A stretch of 64,000 bases of DNA from Sipunculus nudus (lineage: Eukaryota > Annelida > Sipuncula > Golfingiida > Sipunculidae), in NCBI GenBank assembly GCA_026874595.1, contig CM049321.1, forward strand, positions 24,173,979-24,237,978, written 5' to 3'. Made by a program: the position numbers and the translations under genes. Within the stretch, counting starts at the first letter, position 1, and the number at the start of each line of letters is the position of its first letter. Of the stretch, positions 10,212 through 21,872 are shown in pieces. Under the pieces are notes generated by a model. It was not told where the DNA came from and did not search any database. It was given only the letters and a program-made list of their open reading frames with translations.

Positions 10212-11294
10212 ATGACAATGGTTTCTGGACGACTTGGAACCAGAACGTTACAGTGGATCAAGGAGCAGCAGAAACAGGTGGATGAGAGGATGGCGACGAG
10301 GAAAACGCTCCAGAGACGGCGGCAAAGGTATTTAACTGACCTTTGACATTATAGATATCTTTAAACCTTATCGTTTTCTCTATATATAATCTTGGCCAAA
10401 CCTTCAATGCTACTTTTACTTAGACATGCCCTATATGAAGCATGCTATACCCCATAGATTACAGGGGCGGATCAAGGATTTGGGATAGGGAAGGGGTCAA
10501 CCCAGAAAGCAACATAAAAAAGGGGTCCCTTGATCCAGGAACTGAGCGGTCAAGGCCGGAAATCCTCAGAATAAAGATTGTTCTCCTCAAAAGGAGATAT
10601 CCGGACCTCCTGGAACCCCCTCCCCCCTTTGGCCAAAGTTTCTCTGTCCCTTCTTTTTAAATAATCCTAATAAGACTAATCAAAATCGTTGTGGGCCCTT
10701 TATAACGAGGGTAAAACAGCAGGGGCGGATTCAAGGTTTGAATAAAGGGGCGGGGGCAAACTGCGACCTAATAGAAGAATTATGGAAATTCAAATCTAGA
10801 TAAAATATAAGAATATATGATATAAACAAGTTCAATTTTATGTTTAGTTTGCTCATAAAGGCGGTCAGTTGGGGATCCCTCTGGATCCGTTCAAGCCCAT
10901 GGACCTGTATACAGGCAACTGCATTATCGTGTTTGCCTTTTATTTCTACATGTATAATCTTTATTTCTGCATATATAATCTTTATTTCTACATATATAAT
11001 CTTTATTTATACATCTGATCTTTTCTATACATATATAATCTATATTGCATTTCTCAATCTTTCTTTCCAAACCGTTATATATTTACGGGCGCTGGGGAAG
11101 AACGTGCATATATTTGTTCTTCGTGTCTACGAAATACTATCTTAACGATACGATACTTTTTTATTATATTTTTTTTGTACCTGTCTTAGCCACTATAATC
11201 ACAAAAGTCAGTTACACAGTCTCATTACTTGAAATTTTGTATCTTCAGGAGGAACAGACGCGGTAAGAATCCAGCACCCAAGGGAGTCAAGTAA
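10212..11294 (+). CDS. possible two-exon gene for a small basic protein
   Basis: Exon 1 would be 10212-10327, from the first ATG of two close ones to an AAAG|GTATTT donor. Exon 2 would be 11249-11294, after a TATCTTCAG acceptor. The join keeps frame and gives 53 residues. The N-terminal half (TRTLQWIKEQQKQVDERM) looks helical. The tail, with QRRRQR before and RNRRGKNPAPKGVK after the junction, is strongly basic, as in nucleic-acid-binding or nuclear-localisation segments. Without splicing the ORF ends at 10346. Twin CREs sit upstream. I do not recognise the family. The basic tail assembling only after splicing is the main support; chance is a serious alternative. The proposed intron contains a dispersed repeat and a minisatellite. 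Confidence 0.3.
10460..10790. repeat. two short dispersed repeats with a GGGGCGGAT core
   Basis: CAGGGGCGGATCAAGGATTT (about 10461) and a relative beginning CAGGGGCGGATTCAAGG (about 10720) each open a G-rich segment. Related openings occur near 61509 (+) and about 59518 (inverted), and more distantly near 47946. A common non-coding repeat family; class unknown. Confidence 0.6.
10940..11046. repeat. minisatellite of about 22 bp
   Basis: Four to five imperfect copies of a unit resembling TTTCTACATATATAATCTTT. Confidence 0.75.
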
Positions 11295-11456
11295 TAACTC
11301 GAGACGCGACCCCTGGTGTCAAACAGGTGAGTATGGGCAGACAACTTCTCAAAACGATCAGGAGGATGTGACGGCTGCTGGCTCTTATACGTAAGGAGGT
11401 AAGAAAATTGCCTGCCTATTTCAGAAGACCAAGAAATATGATCAGCGTCATGAATA

Positions 11457-12149
11457 TTGATAAGATTACATGTGTCTGTGGAGGGCGTATGGAAAGCCGA
11501 AGGAAGTGATATCACTAATCATAATTTGACTGGAATTCTGGAATATACAGAAGTAATACAGTTTGAATGCGGCAGCGATGCATCTGATACATACACTCTT
11601 GACTTCCAGGAAACAGCAGTAGGAAACCATGGCTTGGCACTGGACACCTCTTTTGTTCCAAGTGAGAACCCGTCCATCTGGTCAGCTGAGGAAGATTCGA
11701 TGTATTTGTTGACCAAAGAAGAGCCTAAAGAAGATTCTCCTACTAATCATGAATTGATTGATTGAAACAACATCTGCAGACAATGTCTCGTTTGAATGCA
11801 ACAGTGTTACAAATAACACTAAAACAGCTGACTCTGAGGGATTTGTTAATTTGCAGAACTCTTTTCTGAAAAAAAAACATAATGCAGACAATTCCTACTG
11901 TTTAAAGAAGGAAGACACGCTTTCCTCCCAAAGTGATGCCTATTATTATTTCTACCCCTGATTATGATTGAAGGCCACCGAAAGAAATCCTTGATGATAT
12001 GGTCCAGGAGAACCTGGACGCACTGAGCGTGACGTCATCACTCAGCGACACAACTGTCAGCTCAGTCACTGAACTCCTTGATCTGTGTAGTGATGAACTT
12101 AAAGACCTCTGTGCTCTGGATAATATTGAGGCTGATAATATCTAGGATC
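11457..12149 (+). pseudogene. eroded acidic coding segment of unknown family
   Basis: Three stretches with protein-like, acidic and Ser/Thr-rich composition follow one another in different frames: 11457-11765 (contains EEPKEDSPTNHELID), 11758-11961, and about 11971-12149 (contains DDMVQENLDALSVTSSLSD and TELLDLCSDELKDL, ending at a stop). None has a good start codon; the first opens at TTG just after an in-frame stop. A possible splice acceptor (CTGCCTATTTCAG) ends at about 11423. The last stretch runs into, and appears to have seeded, the satellite that follows. Acidic, Leu/Asp-rich segments of this kind recall activation domains, but I do not identify a protein. Confidence 0.35.
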
Positions 12150-13135
12150 TTGAGGAGGACAATATCGAGGATCTTAATGATGTCAGTAAATAAGGAGGGG
12201 CTATTCAACAACCTCCTCAGTCACTGAACTCCTTGTTCCGTGTGGTGATGAAATTGATGACTCAGTGCTCTGGATTATATTGAGGCTGAAAATATCCAGG
12301 ATCTTGAGGAGGACAACATCGAGGATCTTAATGATGTCAGTAAATAAAAAGCAGTGACTAGACTACCACTTCAATCACTAAACTACTTGTTCTGTGTATT
12401 GATGAACTTGATGACTCAGTGCTCTGGATTATATTGAGGCTGAAAATATCCAGGATCTTGAGGAGGACAACATCGAGGATCTATATGATGTCAGTAAATA
12501 AAAAGCAGTGACTAGACTACCACTTCAATCACTAAACTACTTGTTCTGTGTGGTGATGAACTTAATGACCTCAGTGCTCTGGATTATATTAAGGCTGAAA
12601 ATATCCAGAATCTTGAGGAGGACAACATCGAGATCTTAATGATGTCAGTAAATAAAAAGCAGTGACTACACTACCACTTCAATCACTAAACTACTTGTTC
12701 TGTGTGGTGATGAACTTGATGACCTCAGTGCTCTGGATTATATTGAGGCTGAACATATCCAGGATCTTGAGGAGGACAACATCGAGGACCTTAATGATGT
12801 CAGTAAATAAAAAGCAGTGACTACACTACCACTTCAATCACTAAACTACTTGTTCTGTGTGGTGATGAACTTAATGACCTCAGTGCTCTGGATTATATTG
12901 AGGCTGGACATATCCAGGATCTTGAGGAGGACAACATCGAGGATCTTAATGATGTCAGTAAATAAAAAGCAGTGACTACACTACCACTTCAATCACTAAA
13001 CTACTTGTTCTGTATGGTGATGAACTTGATGACCTCAGTGCTCCGGATTATATTGAGGCTGAACATATCCAGGATCTTGAGGAGGACAACATCGAGGATC
13101 TTAATGATGTCAGTAAATAAAAAGCAGTGACTAGA
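12066..13135. repeat. 154-155-bp satellite, seven units, left block
   Basis: Units start at the TCACTGAACT/TCACTAAACT landmark at 12066, 12221, 12375, 12529, 12683, 12838 and 12993, giving steps of 154-155 bp. The first unit overlaps the last coding-like stretch (LCSDELKDL); later units have drifted out of frame, and the period is not a multiple of three. The array stops at 13135, where a solo LTR inserted, and resumes at 14272. Confidence 0.92.
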
Positions 13136-14271
13136 TGTCACCCCTAACTTAATGTGAAAACTTTACAACGGATATATCCTATAAAACAATAGGATGGGTT
13201 AACGCTCGCCACTTGATTTCATTAATCAAGAAATTAGATCCCGGCCATTACAGGTGACATTCCAGGTTCTTTTAAGGACGTGTATTAAAATACCAGACAA
13301 TCATACACCCAGATCAATAGAAACTATGAGACATCAGGTTAAATTCACAATATAATTCAAGACAATACTTACAAAGATGTAGATGTGTGTGTGTGCGTTG
13401 ATGTGTCAATACGACAGTCCTTCACATTAAAATTACAGGATATTTTTTACTGAGTCCGTGGTTTGTATAAAAACCAATAAAGTCCAGTTCCTTCAGAGAT
13501 CTCTGGTTACTGTTTTGTGTAGAATCTAGCGTATGGTTAGCAGCATATAGTCTTTCTGAGTTTAGCGATCTTCAACTGATCTTGCTTGTCAGCGACCCGG
13601 GTAGGTTTACGATCACATGAATGCAATAGCGCCCTTTGTTTACGTTGGGCTTAGAGTCCTTGACCTTGCTCGTGTAGCTATGGGTTCACGGCTTACGGCG
13701 GTTATGTTTCTAGGTCAAGCTGAACTAGGCCGGCAGGTGACAAGCGCGCTCTCTCTATATCGCCAATACGAAGCTCTTTCGCCAGCACGGCTGAGTTCTT
13801 ATGAGCTGGGTCCTTGCTTCATGTAGAAGCTTGCTTCTATGCCGTTCCTGGCGTTTCAATGTTCCTACTCCCGTTCGTGCGTGCTGCCACCTCAAGCTTC
13901 AAGACCCAACTGAAGGCAGCTTCCAGCGTCTCTCCCTGAACTCTGACGTCACAATCGTCGTCACAATACGGCGATCCGGTTCTCTGATTGGCTCATTTCT
14001 CAAGTGTCCCATATAAAGATATATGTGACCTAGTTTGACTGTTAGCGTCACCTTGGCGACCCACATACCAGAAATAATTACACACGATGCGTGACACGGA
14101 TAAATCAGCTGATAGCCGATGGGATTCCATACAAGAATACACAATATATATATACAATCCAGACCTGTCAACGCTTTAGGATGACGCTTCACGTCCATAT
14201 CAATAGAGAACAGACTTCGTTAAACTATGATACAAAACACCGTACATATTGTCACCTATTGTCTGGTGACA
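13136..14271 (-). mobile_element. solo LTR of the Gmr1-like family
   Basis: 1136 bp in reverse orientation, from TGTCACCCCTAACTTAA to GGTGACA. It is flanked by a perfect 5-bp target duplication CTAGA (13131-13135 and 14272-14276). It has no internal region, so it arose by recombination between the two LTRs of a full element. Its sequence details (for example TATAGAGAGAG read on its own strand) are closer to copy 2 than to copy 1. Confidence 0.95.
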
Positions 14272-14417
14272 CTAGACTATCACTTCAATCACTAAACTAC
14301 TTGTTCTGTGTGGTGATGAACTTGATGACCTCAGTGCTCTGGATTATATTGAGGCTGAACATATCCAGGATCTTGAGGAGGACAACATCGAGGATCATAA
14401 TGATGTCAGTAAATAAA
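14272..14417. repeat. 154-bp satellite, right block after the solo LTR
   Basis: One further unit (landmark at 14289) continues the array interrupted at 13135. Confidence 0.9.
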
Positions 14418-14505
14418 CAGTTGATGACGTTAAAGGACCTGAATCTTTGGATGTCTCAGGTCAGACTAGAGTCTCTCCGTTTAAACTTGTACTTCCTTAC
14501 AATGC

Positions 14506-14511
<6 letters not shown>

Positions 14512-14552
<41 letters not shown>

Positions 14553-14555
14553 GTC

Positions 14556-14613
<58 letters not shown>
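14512..14613. repeat. (CT)n microsatellite
   Basis: Two long CT blocks separated by TTAGTCCATT. The Ser-Leu ORFs across it are artefacts. Confidence 0.97.
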
Positions 14614-14617
<4 letters not shown>

Positions 14618-14639
14618 CTACAGTACTAACAGTATAAAA

Positions 14640-14720
14640 TGATTTAGATGTAGTCACTAAATTCCAAAATATAGCATATAATGAAGGTTATAAACCAGGG
14701 TCTCTCATTTTTATCATATG

Positions 14721-14762
<42 letters not shown>

Positions 14763-15620
14763 CAATGCAAACAAGCAAAATCTAAAAAAAAACGAAAATA
14801 CAATTAAAATAAAAAGAAAAAAAGCACAGTTTTATTTATTTTTTTTTTATTTCCACGATGAATGTCGATACAATGTATATAATTGATATGTATCTCCACT
14901 GTTATACCTGTATCAAAATGCTCCGACATTTTCCACTTACTGTTAACTCCGTCAGGATTGTTGTGTTCATATCGGTTAAAAAAAAATTTTGATAATTAAT
15001 CAATTTATGAAATTATGTTTTCAGCATGCATCTTGTCAGTAATATGGCAAGTTGTATGTTAAAGCACAAATTTTATATCTGTAGTTTCTACCTGGACAGT
15101 AATTTTAAGTATCATGATGTTTTTACGTTACTTTTCAGCATGAACTTGACGTATGACTATATTGACCACACCAAGTCACACCCGCAACACACGTTATCTA
15201 AACACAGGAACCGCAATAAAGCAATTCATCCATTCTTTATGTATATGACTTTCCCGACTCATTCACACCATTGTCTTTCACCACTCGTTTATACATGTGC
15301 AGCTTAAGAAACTTTCATGAAGCACAGGCGCTTGAATCCCTATTTGTATGGATATACTAAGTCAAATAATGGTTAAAAACCCTTATAAACAATCCTCTAT
15401 TGTACTCAGCGTTGAACCAGGAAATAATGCTTGCCGGTACTTGTTTATATAGAGAATGTTACAGTATTACTGGAATTCTTTGATTCTCAAATGTTCTTGG
15501 ATTTCATTTTCGACTATTTTACATGAACGGTTAATATTATACACACACCAGATATATCCAATAAAACCAATTTAATGCGCATATCATTGTAACCTCTAAT
15601 CTCTTAAATGTGTGAATTTG
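14640..15620. other. intergenic with short TA/TG tract
   Basis: A (TA)n(TG)n tract lies at about 14721-14762. A 93-codon ORF with an ATG (15026-15307) has no motif, no repeat relatives in the window and no supporting signals; I treat it as unproven. Confidence 0.5.
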
Positions 15621-15624
15621 TTAT

Positions 15625-15897
15625 TTGAGAAAAATCGAGAACTACGGAGCTTTGTGTAGTGTTGTTAAAAGAGTTTCTCAGATATTATCAAAATTACTAT
15701 ATTTGTGTTTTCTTGATGCGCGAAAGGCCTTCGATAGAGTTGGTCACACTGCATGGTTCCGCAGTAAAGACGCTGTTTACATGAAATCATTTCGGAAAGA
15801 TGGATGGATCAGGTCTGATTATTACTCAACCGGCGTTGAAAAAGCAGGGATTCTGTCTCCACACATGTTTAATGTTTACATGAATAATATAAATTAA
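15625..15897 (+). pseudogene. LINE reverse transcriptase fragment
   Basis: A 90-codon open stretch holds RT motif A (YLCFLDARKAFDRV, with the catalytic Asp) and, 40-odd residues later, a motif-B-like segment (GILSPHMFNVYMNNIN). The spacing between them is shorter than in an intact RT. The YADD box and everything upstream are missing. This is a small dead piece of a non-LTR retrotransposon, probably of the CR1/Jockey/RTE group. Confidence 0.75.
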
Positions 15898-16079
15898 ATT
15901 TGTTCCATGTATATCTCCATATATGATATTTGTTATTAGATTATAAGTAACTAAAGAGTATAGCCTTAATTTATACATTATTTGCCACCAAGGAATATAA
16001 ACTGAAAACAGGAATTGAAATTAATTTGCTTATGTTTAATTCTATAGTTCGTTTCTTCTTCTTTTTATTATTATTATTT

Positions 16080-16330
16080 TTTTTTCCTTTGTTTATAATT
16101 TCCTTTGTTTATTTATATGGCCACGAGTCTGTAACAAAACACCTTTATTATTGTCATTATTATTATTATTTTAATTATTGCTATTTCCTTTGTTTAGTTA
16201 TATGGGCCACGAGTCTATTACAAGACACTGTTTTTATTGTTATTGATATAATTAAAATTATTATTTCCTGATCATTTTCTTTGTTTATTTATATAGACCA
16301 CGAATCTGCAACAAAACACTATTTTCATTG
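16080..16330. repeat. tandem repeat of about 85-90 bp
   Basis: Three imperfect units share TTTGTTTATTTATATGG and CCACGAGTCTG..AACAAAACAC, starting near 16088, 16190 and 16278. Confidence 0.75.
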
Positions 16331-16349
16331 TTATTGTTATTAACCTTAA

Positions 16350-17180
16350 CCCTGCGAAAGCAAGGATAATCGTTTTCACTCGATTCTATGTATGTGTGTG
16401 TCCTCAAGATATCTAAAGAACGATAAGAGTAAAGACGGATGTGATTGACATTTGACATATAGGTTGGTACTGCATAGTTGGTACTCCAAAGTGATTAAAT
16501 TTTGGTGTAAATTATGGAGTAAATAACCCCGTGATAATGGTTTTTTTTAGCGTATATAAATTTGTTTACACCAAGGTGTGATTTGCGACCATATGGCTAT
16601 CTTTGCGAGTGCGAGTCGAGACGTCACAGAGAACAATGACGTCACTCCACATGCCATTTCCCTCTAAGGTGACAGTAAATCAGCGAACAGCAGTGTCAAT
16701 GGGGGCAATCGTTGTTGTTTATTGTGTTTATGGTCAAGGGCAGTTATATATCACAATGTCTATAGCATTAATTACCCTCGCGCGAAGCAAGAGTTATTGT
16801 TTCAACTCAATTCTGTGTTTGTGTATGTATGTCCGGACGATATCTGGACACGGTAAAACGGATGTTACTGAAATTTATCAAAGAGGCTCGTGTTGTGAAA
16901 GTGTTGACAAAGTTCAAGTTTGGTGTAAGTCCAAGCGTAAATAAACTCGGAATGAGTGTTTTTATGGGGTTTTCAAAACACATTTTACCACTTGCACTTG
17001 TTGCATGTGACTATACGGCCATCTGTCGAGCGTGATACGTTACGTCACAGGCGACAATGACGTCACGCCACGTGCCATTTCCCTGAAAGGTGTCAATAAA
17101 CCAACGTACATCATGGGAGATGACGTCACGCCACGTGCCGTTTCCCTGAAAGGTGTGCGTAAACCAACGTACATCACATC
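16350..17180. repeat. two related dispersed repeats with a GCGAAGCAAG opening
   Basis: Segments starting near 16351 and 16775 share the CGAAGCAAG..TATTGTTT..CTCAATTCT opening. Both contain a block with CAATGACGTCAC and CATTTCCCTGAAAGGTGT; that block is repeated again near 17120. No protein is encoded. Confidence 0.65.
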
Positions 17181-17194
17181 ATGGGATGGGGAAA

Positions 17195-17219
17195 GGGGGG
17201 GGGGGGGGGGGGGGGGGGG
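17195..17219. repeat. 25-base poly(G) run
   Basis: Uninterrupted G. It could form G-quadruplex structures; in the assembly its length may be unreliable. Confidence 0.95.
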
Positions 17220-17768
17220 AGGTTATGGTTGTTCTTTATTTTTATAGTCATGTACAGCAAAACCACGATGTCCAGGGCGTTTCCAAAATATTCAGTTAAA
17301 AAGTTCCCATGAATAACACAGGCTTGATTAAAACTCCATATCACTATCATCCAAGCAGGGTTTGCGTCCTCACATCGGACGCCTTTTTCATTTATTTTAT
17401 ATCCCGTTGTTATTCATGCCCGGTGCCTACCGCACCTGCGGGTCCTAGGTGTGTGTAACCACCCCCATATTTTTTTGTCATAACACCAGTCCTAGAAACC
17501 CTTCAAGAACGGACTCGTTTGCGAGTGATGCAAGGCTGTGGGACACATGTTTTCCATTGTTTTTAGACTGCAGACCACTAACCCCGGGTAGACGTCATTT
17601 CCTGCATTATATGTAGCTTAGTTTTCCGGTTCATTTGCGCAAAACAGCGTGACTATCAGATGAACGAAGGTATGATCGGTGTAGCTCACGTGTTTATAAC
17701 CGGGTATAATCCAGCCAAGCCCATACGGCAGGGCAGTAGAGAGAGGGATGTCGAAGGGGGCTATGATT

Positions 17769-18152
17769 ACCATATGGTTTAATAATGTCAATACCAACCA
17801 ACATATGGCAGTGTACAACCTTAAGTAGACAGGCTATGTTGTGATACAAACTGTGAATAAAAACTGCTTGGGCACAATTTGATCCCACATACCTCTCACC
17901 CACCCACTTTTTTTTAACCTGGTGGGAACATACCATATCATCCCTCCCTCACAATTTTTCTTTAAAATAATGCAATTTGTAATAATATCATACAGTAAGA
18001 TAACAATATAGACGTACAAAACCGTTTCACTCATACTAGTATGTTCTTTGCATTTTATTGCCCTTTATCATTATTCAAACATGACGAACTTTATCATGAG
18101 CGAAAATTAGTGGGGTAAGGAGAACCCCCTCCTCCTCCCCCCCCCCCCCCCC
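17769..18152. repeat. 375-bp direct repeat, first copy (pairs with 21465-21838)
   Basis: Nearly identical over its length to 21465-21838, from the CATATGGTTTAAT region through GAGCGAAAATTAGTGGGG, and both end in a poly(C) run. It was probably duplicated together with that cassette. Confidence 0.92.
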
Positions 18153-18367
18153 ATATTGCTAAATAAATTTATGTCATTTTGCAATAACAACAGGTTCCAA
18201 TTTTAAACCATAAAAAATATTTTTAAAAATTTGACATGAAATGATTGACCTCTTTCTGCGTGACTGAAGTACCAAACCATTGTCCAACCATTTAAAAAAT
18301 GGCCAAATGAAAAAAAGATATAATTATAAGAGTTGTTTGAATTTTTATGGCAAAGGTTTTAACAATT

Positions 18368-18440
18368 CCCCCCCCCCCGGACCGATATAGACCCTGAAAT
18401 AACCCCCCCCCCCCCCCAAGGACCGATATAAACCCTGAAA
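18368..18440. repeat. poly(C)/GACCGATATA cassette
   Basis: Two C runs (18368-18378 and 18403-18417) are each followed by GGACCGATATA..CCCTGAAATA. The same cassette recurs at 21873-21927. Confidence 0.85.
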
Positions 18441-18559
18441 TAGCTCCCACTGGTTTACAATGGAGCGATTTATCCGTTCGCCGAAATGCACTGGGAAACG
18501 CGATCATGGAAAGCTGGTCTTTGTTCCTTGACTTTAAAATAGCCTGAAATTTGTTATGC

Positions 18560-19384
18560 ATATCACTGCATATATGTCCCTAAGGAAGTTAATCAAAAAA
18601 GATCATGTTACTCATGTCATGTTACTCACGTTACAGTTACACATGTCAATCAAAATATATGTAAAGTATGTTCTGTATTACAATATAAATACGTACATAT
18701 GTACTGTAGTGTTCTATATTTTGCTGGATTCTTTTTAGCCATAAATTTTGCCAATGTAATTGGCCATTTTGTTCTTGAATTTTTGCTCTTCTTTTTATTA
18801 TTTCTGAAATTTAATGGTGCTCTTTAAATAATGTACTGGTTTACTGCTCTGATAAACATAAGTGAGGACATAAATTAAACAAACACGAATAAGTTTTTTT
18901 GCTAGCGGGGTGGATTATACTGTTAGGCAGACGAAGATTCCGACGTCCTGAATAGCGGGGTGTCTGCCCTTGAGGGAATCTTAAAGATGTAAACCCGTTT
19001 GGTCGTACCGAATAGTGTTCGTTACGCGGGGTAAACGCGTTAGAGTGGTGACCGCATCCCGGGGTTTCACTGTGTGTAATAATACATTATAATCAAATGA
19101 TGAAATGAATTGCCTAAATAAAAATGTAAAATAAATAAAATAAAATATGTTGATCTAAACGAATATCAATTAGCATTGGTTGATGTATATAAAACTGTGC
19201 TGTATTACATTATATCTCAAAATGCTGTACTATATACGCTTTCTATCATTTATAATGTAAATAAACATAAATCGTTATAAATATATATAAATTATACGAA
19301 TTAGTTAATCGTGTATATAAAATATAATGTATTTAATACAATATCACATAATGCAATATAAAATAATAAATGAAATATTATACT
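18560..19384. other. AT-rich intergenic DNA
   Basis: No gene seen. A more GC-rich patch at about 18905-19075 (with TAGCGGGGTG twice) separates AT-rich flanks; I find no RNA fold or known family for it. Confidence 0.5.
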
Positions 19385-19690
19385 AAAGATTTCCGGGGAA
19401 ACGTCCTAGAGCGCCGTCTAGCGGTGATTCCAATAACAAACACGTCAGTAGGGACATTTGATCGAACTGGCTATCTGCAGCGCCATCTAGTGGTAATTTG
19501 ACATAAAACACCATAACTGCGAGAAATATATATTAAACTTGTAAAAATACCATGTATTAATAAACAAGATAAATATTATAATAAATAAAAAAAATAATGT
19601 AATATTTGTCTAAAAACAAATAAATTATAGTTTTTGTTTTTTAAATGTATTTGGTGAATGTTATTTAAATTCATGCTAAAGATACCTATA
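19385..19690 (+). repeat. CTCF-core dispersed repeat, copy i
   Basis: It contains GCGCCGTCTAGCGG (19411-19424) and GCGCCATCTAGTGG (19480-19493), ACACGTCAGTAGGGA, and downstream an AGATACCTAT block. The reverse complement of the second core, CCACTAGATGGCGC, fits the published CTCF consensus CCASYAGRKGGC. Five further diverged copies occur in the window. Confidence 0.65.
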
Positions 19691-20239
19691 AAATATAAAA
19701 TGGGGAATATAGGTTCACATTTATCATATATCACTTTTACGGACGGACAGCTTAGTCTGTTCTCACATGAATGTATATCTGTGATTTTTGGAGGGGAGGC
19801 CCTTAAGGCGTTCCTCACATCAAAACAAAAAAAAATTGTCTTTAAGATTGAGAATCCCGCGCGGAGACGGTGGTTATACGTACAGTTTAAAGGATGACAT
19901 ATATGAAGTACATTGATATTGATTGGTGAATTCTTCCTTATTATTTTTCATATATTTTTTAAAGTAAGAAAAGACCAATGTGATTAATATTCCTTGCATA
20001 ATTATGTTAGAACTATTAATGTAGTCTCGCCTCTGACAACATGACACACCGTTGTTAATTCTCAGCCTGAATGTCTATAATAACTGTAAAATCATATTAA
20101 CAATACTTATAATGGAAACAATACTTAAATTATATATTTAATATATATAATATAATAAATATAAAATTTCTAATATCTTAATTTAAACTATCATTATTAC
20201 AACTGCTATTAACCAGTAGATTAATTATATACAAATTAT

Positions 20240-20241
<2 letters not shown>

Positions 20242-20286
<45 letters not shown>
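20242..20286. repeat. (TA)n microsatellite
   Basis: Pure TA tract in AT-rich DNA. Confidence 0.95.
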
Positions 20287-20288
<2 letters not shown>

Positions 20289-20376
20289 CAAAATGTTATT
20301 TGAAAAATTATACAAGAGTACATAATATTGTGAAATATAATATAACAATGTGATATAATTATAATATCACCAGCTA

Positions 20377-20625
20377 ATACCATAACACAGGAACAACTTT
20401 CAGCATCATCTAGAGGTGAGTTCAGAACAAAAACGTGTCCGCAAAAAAATATCAACTAAACCGATAATCTTCCAAATATTCAAGCAGTATAAATGTACAT
20501 TTAAATAAATCATGAAAAGTAAGTTTTATTTTTTTTTTTGTTTATTTATAATTCCTTCATGTTCTTTTTTCTATAAGTATATAACTATAACTATAATATA
20601 TATTTTTAAAATATTTTACTGTCAG
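20377..20625 (+). repeat. CTCF-core dispersed repeat, copy ii (diverged)
   Basis: It keeps AGGAACAACTTTCAGC, a decayed core GCATCATCTAGAGG (20403-20416), AGAACAAAAACG and, 200 bp on, a GAAATACCTTT relative of the GATACCT block. Confidence 0.5.
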
Positions 20626-20739
20626 AAATACCTTTCAATATACATTATTTTGTAGAATTTAAAAAAATGTCGTAAAGTCAGCAGCATTCGAACGGTGTGC
20701 ATGGTCCGAGGGACTAGAGTCGGTAGCGTTCATTTATCT

Positions 20740-20813
20740 TCGGGGGGAGGGGGGGGGGGGAAATTACAAGCAGGCACGGGAGAGCAATAAAAGTAAGGAC
20801 TTCTTTTAAAACT

Positions 20814-20874
<61 letters not shown>

Positions 20875-20955
20875 TCAAGTAAACTGACTTGGGTTTCGCT
20901 TCGCGGTTTATCGCTCGATTTGTTTTATCGCGGTTTATCGCTCGATTTGTTTTAT
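20740..20955. repeat. poly(G), (TA)n and a 27-bp tandem duplication
   Basis: A G-rich run at about 20741-20760, then (TA)n at 20818-20867. After that come two perfect copies of a 27-bp unit beginning CGCGGTTTATCGCTCG (20902-20928 and 20929-20955). Confidence 0.9.
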
Positions 20956-21345
20956 AAGCAATCGAATGGCCAATCAGAGAGTTCGATAACATTCTTAAAC
21001 CTCAGAGAAACAAATTTAAATTTTGCTTGGAACTGAACACCCTGAGACACGGAGATTCTATCAGCGAAATACCAGCTAACGGGTCCTGGAAATTTTATTC
21101 TCGCGATAATTTTCCCTTCAGGAATATCAAAAATTAGAAACCATCGCAAACAGAAAGCCAACTAGAGTTTGCACCCGACAGAAAAATTCAAGTATACTTC
21201 TGCTCGCTGTATATAAAATAAATCGTGACACCAGCAGAGTGACTGTCCTGGAAGAGGCAGCACCCGCGAAACTGATATGTAACCGATGCCGACAAAACGC
21301 CCTTGGAAGCCGACAGCAATACATCTAATGTTAATCCCCCCCCCC
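20956..21345. other. moderately GC-rich intergenic segment
   Basis: A CCAATCAG motif near 20971 and a TATATAAAATA motif near 21210 are promoter-like, but there is no ORF or repeat kinship to support a gene. Confidence 0.35.
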
Positions 21346-21450
21346 TCTTGTGATCGATTCAGGAATAGAAACTGCTGGGGAATCATGCACTGGAAAGGCA
21401 TGCAAAAGAAACGCACACACCCACACGCATAATCCCTCACACACATGCGA
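21346..21450. repeat. 105-bp direct repeat, first copy (pairs with 21928-22034)
   Basis: It starts TCTTGTGATCGATTCAGG directly after a C run and ends in a CACACACATGCGATCG stretch. The second copy also follows a C run. Confidence 0.9.
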
Positions 21451-21464
21451 TCGGGGGCCATGAT

Positions 21465-21838
21465 TACCATATGATTTAATCATGTCAATACCAACCAACA
21501 TATGGCAGTGTACAACCTTAAGTAGACAGGCTATGTTGTGATACAAACTGTGAATAAAAACTGCATGGGCACAATTTGATCCCACATACCTCCCACCAAC
21601 TTTTTTTTAACCTGGTGGGGACATACTATATCATCCCTCCCTCACAATTTTTCTTTAAAATAATGCAATTTGTAATAATATCATACAGTAAGGTAACAAT
21701 ATATACGTACAAAACCGTTTCACTCATACTAGTATGTTCTTTGCATTTTATTGCCCTTTATCATTATTCAAACATGACGAACTTTATCATGAGCGATAAT
21801 TAGTGGGGTAAGGAGAACCCCCCTCCCCCCCCCCCTCC
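21465..21838. repeat. 375-bp direct repeat, second copy (pairs with 17769-18152)
   Basis: Same sequence as 17769-18152 with a handful of substitutions and small indels. It ends in a C run at about 21824-21835. Confidence 0.92.
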
Positions 21839-21872
21839 ATATTGGTAAATAAATTTTTAGGTTTTAACAATT

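Noticed and set aside
12066-14417. CRISPR array
   Set aside because: The units are 154 bp, fully repeated without unique spacers, in a eukaryotic context.
14447-14642. Ser-Leu repeat ORFs
   Set aside because: Translation of the (CT)n tract.
15026-15307. 93-codon ORF with ATG
   Set aside because: No motif, no splice or promoter support, and AT-rich composition typical of chance ORFs.
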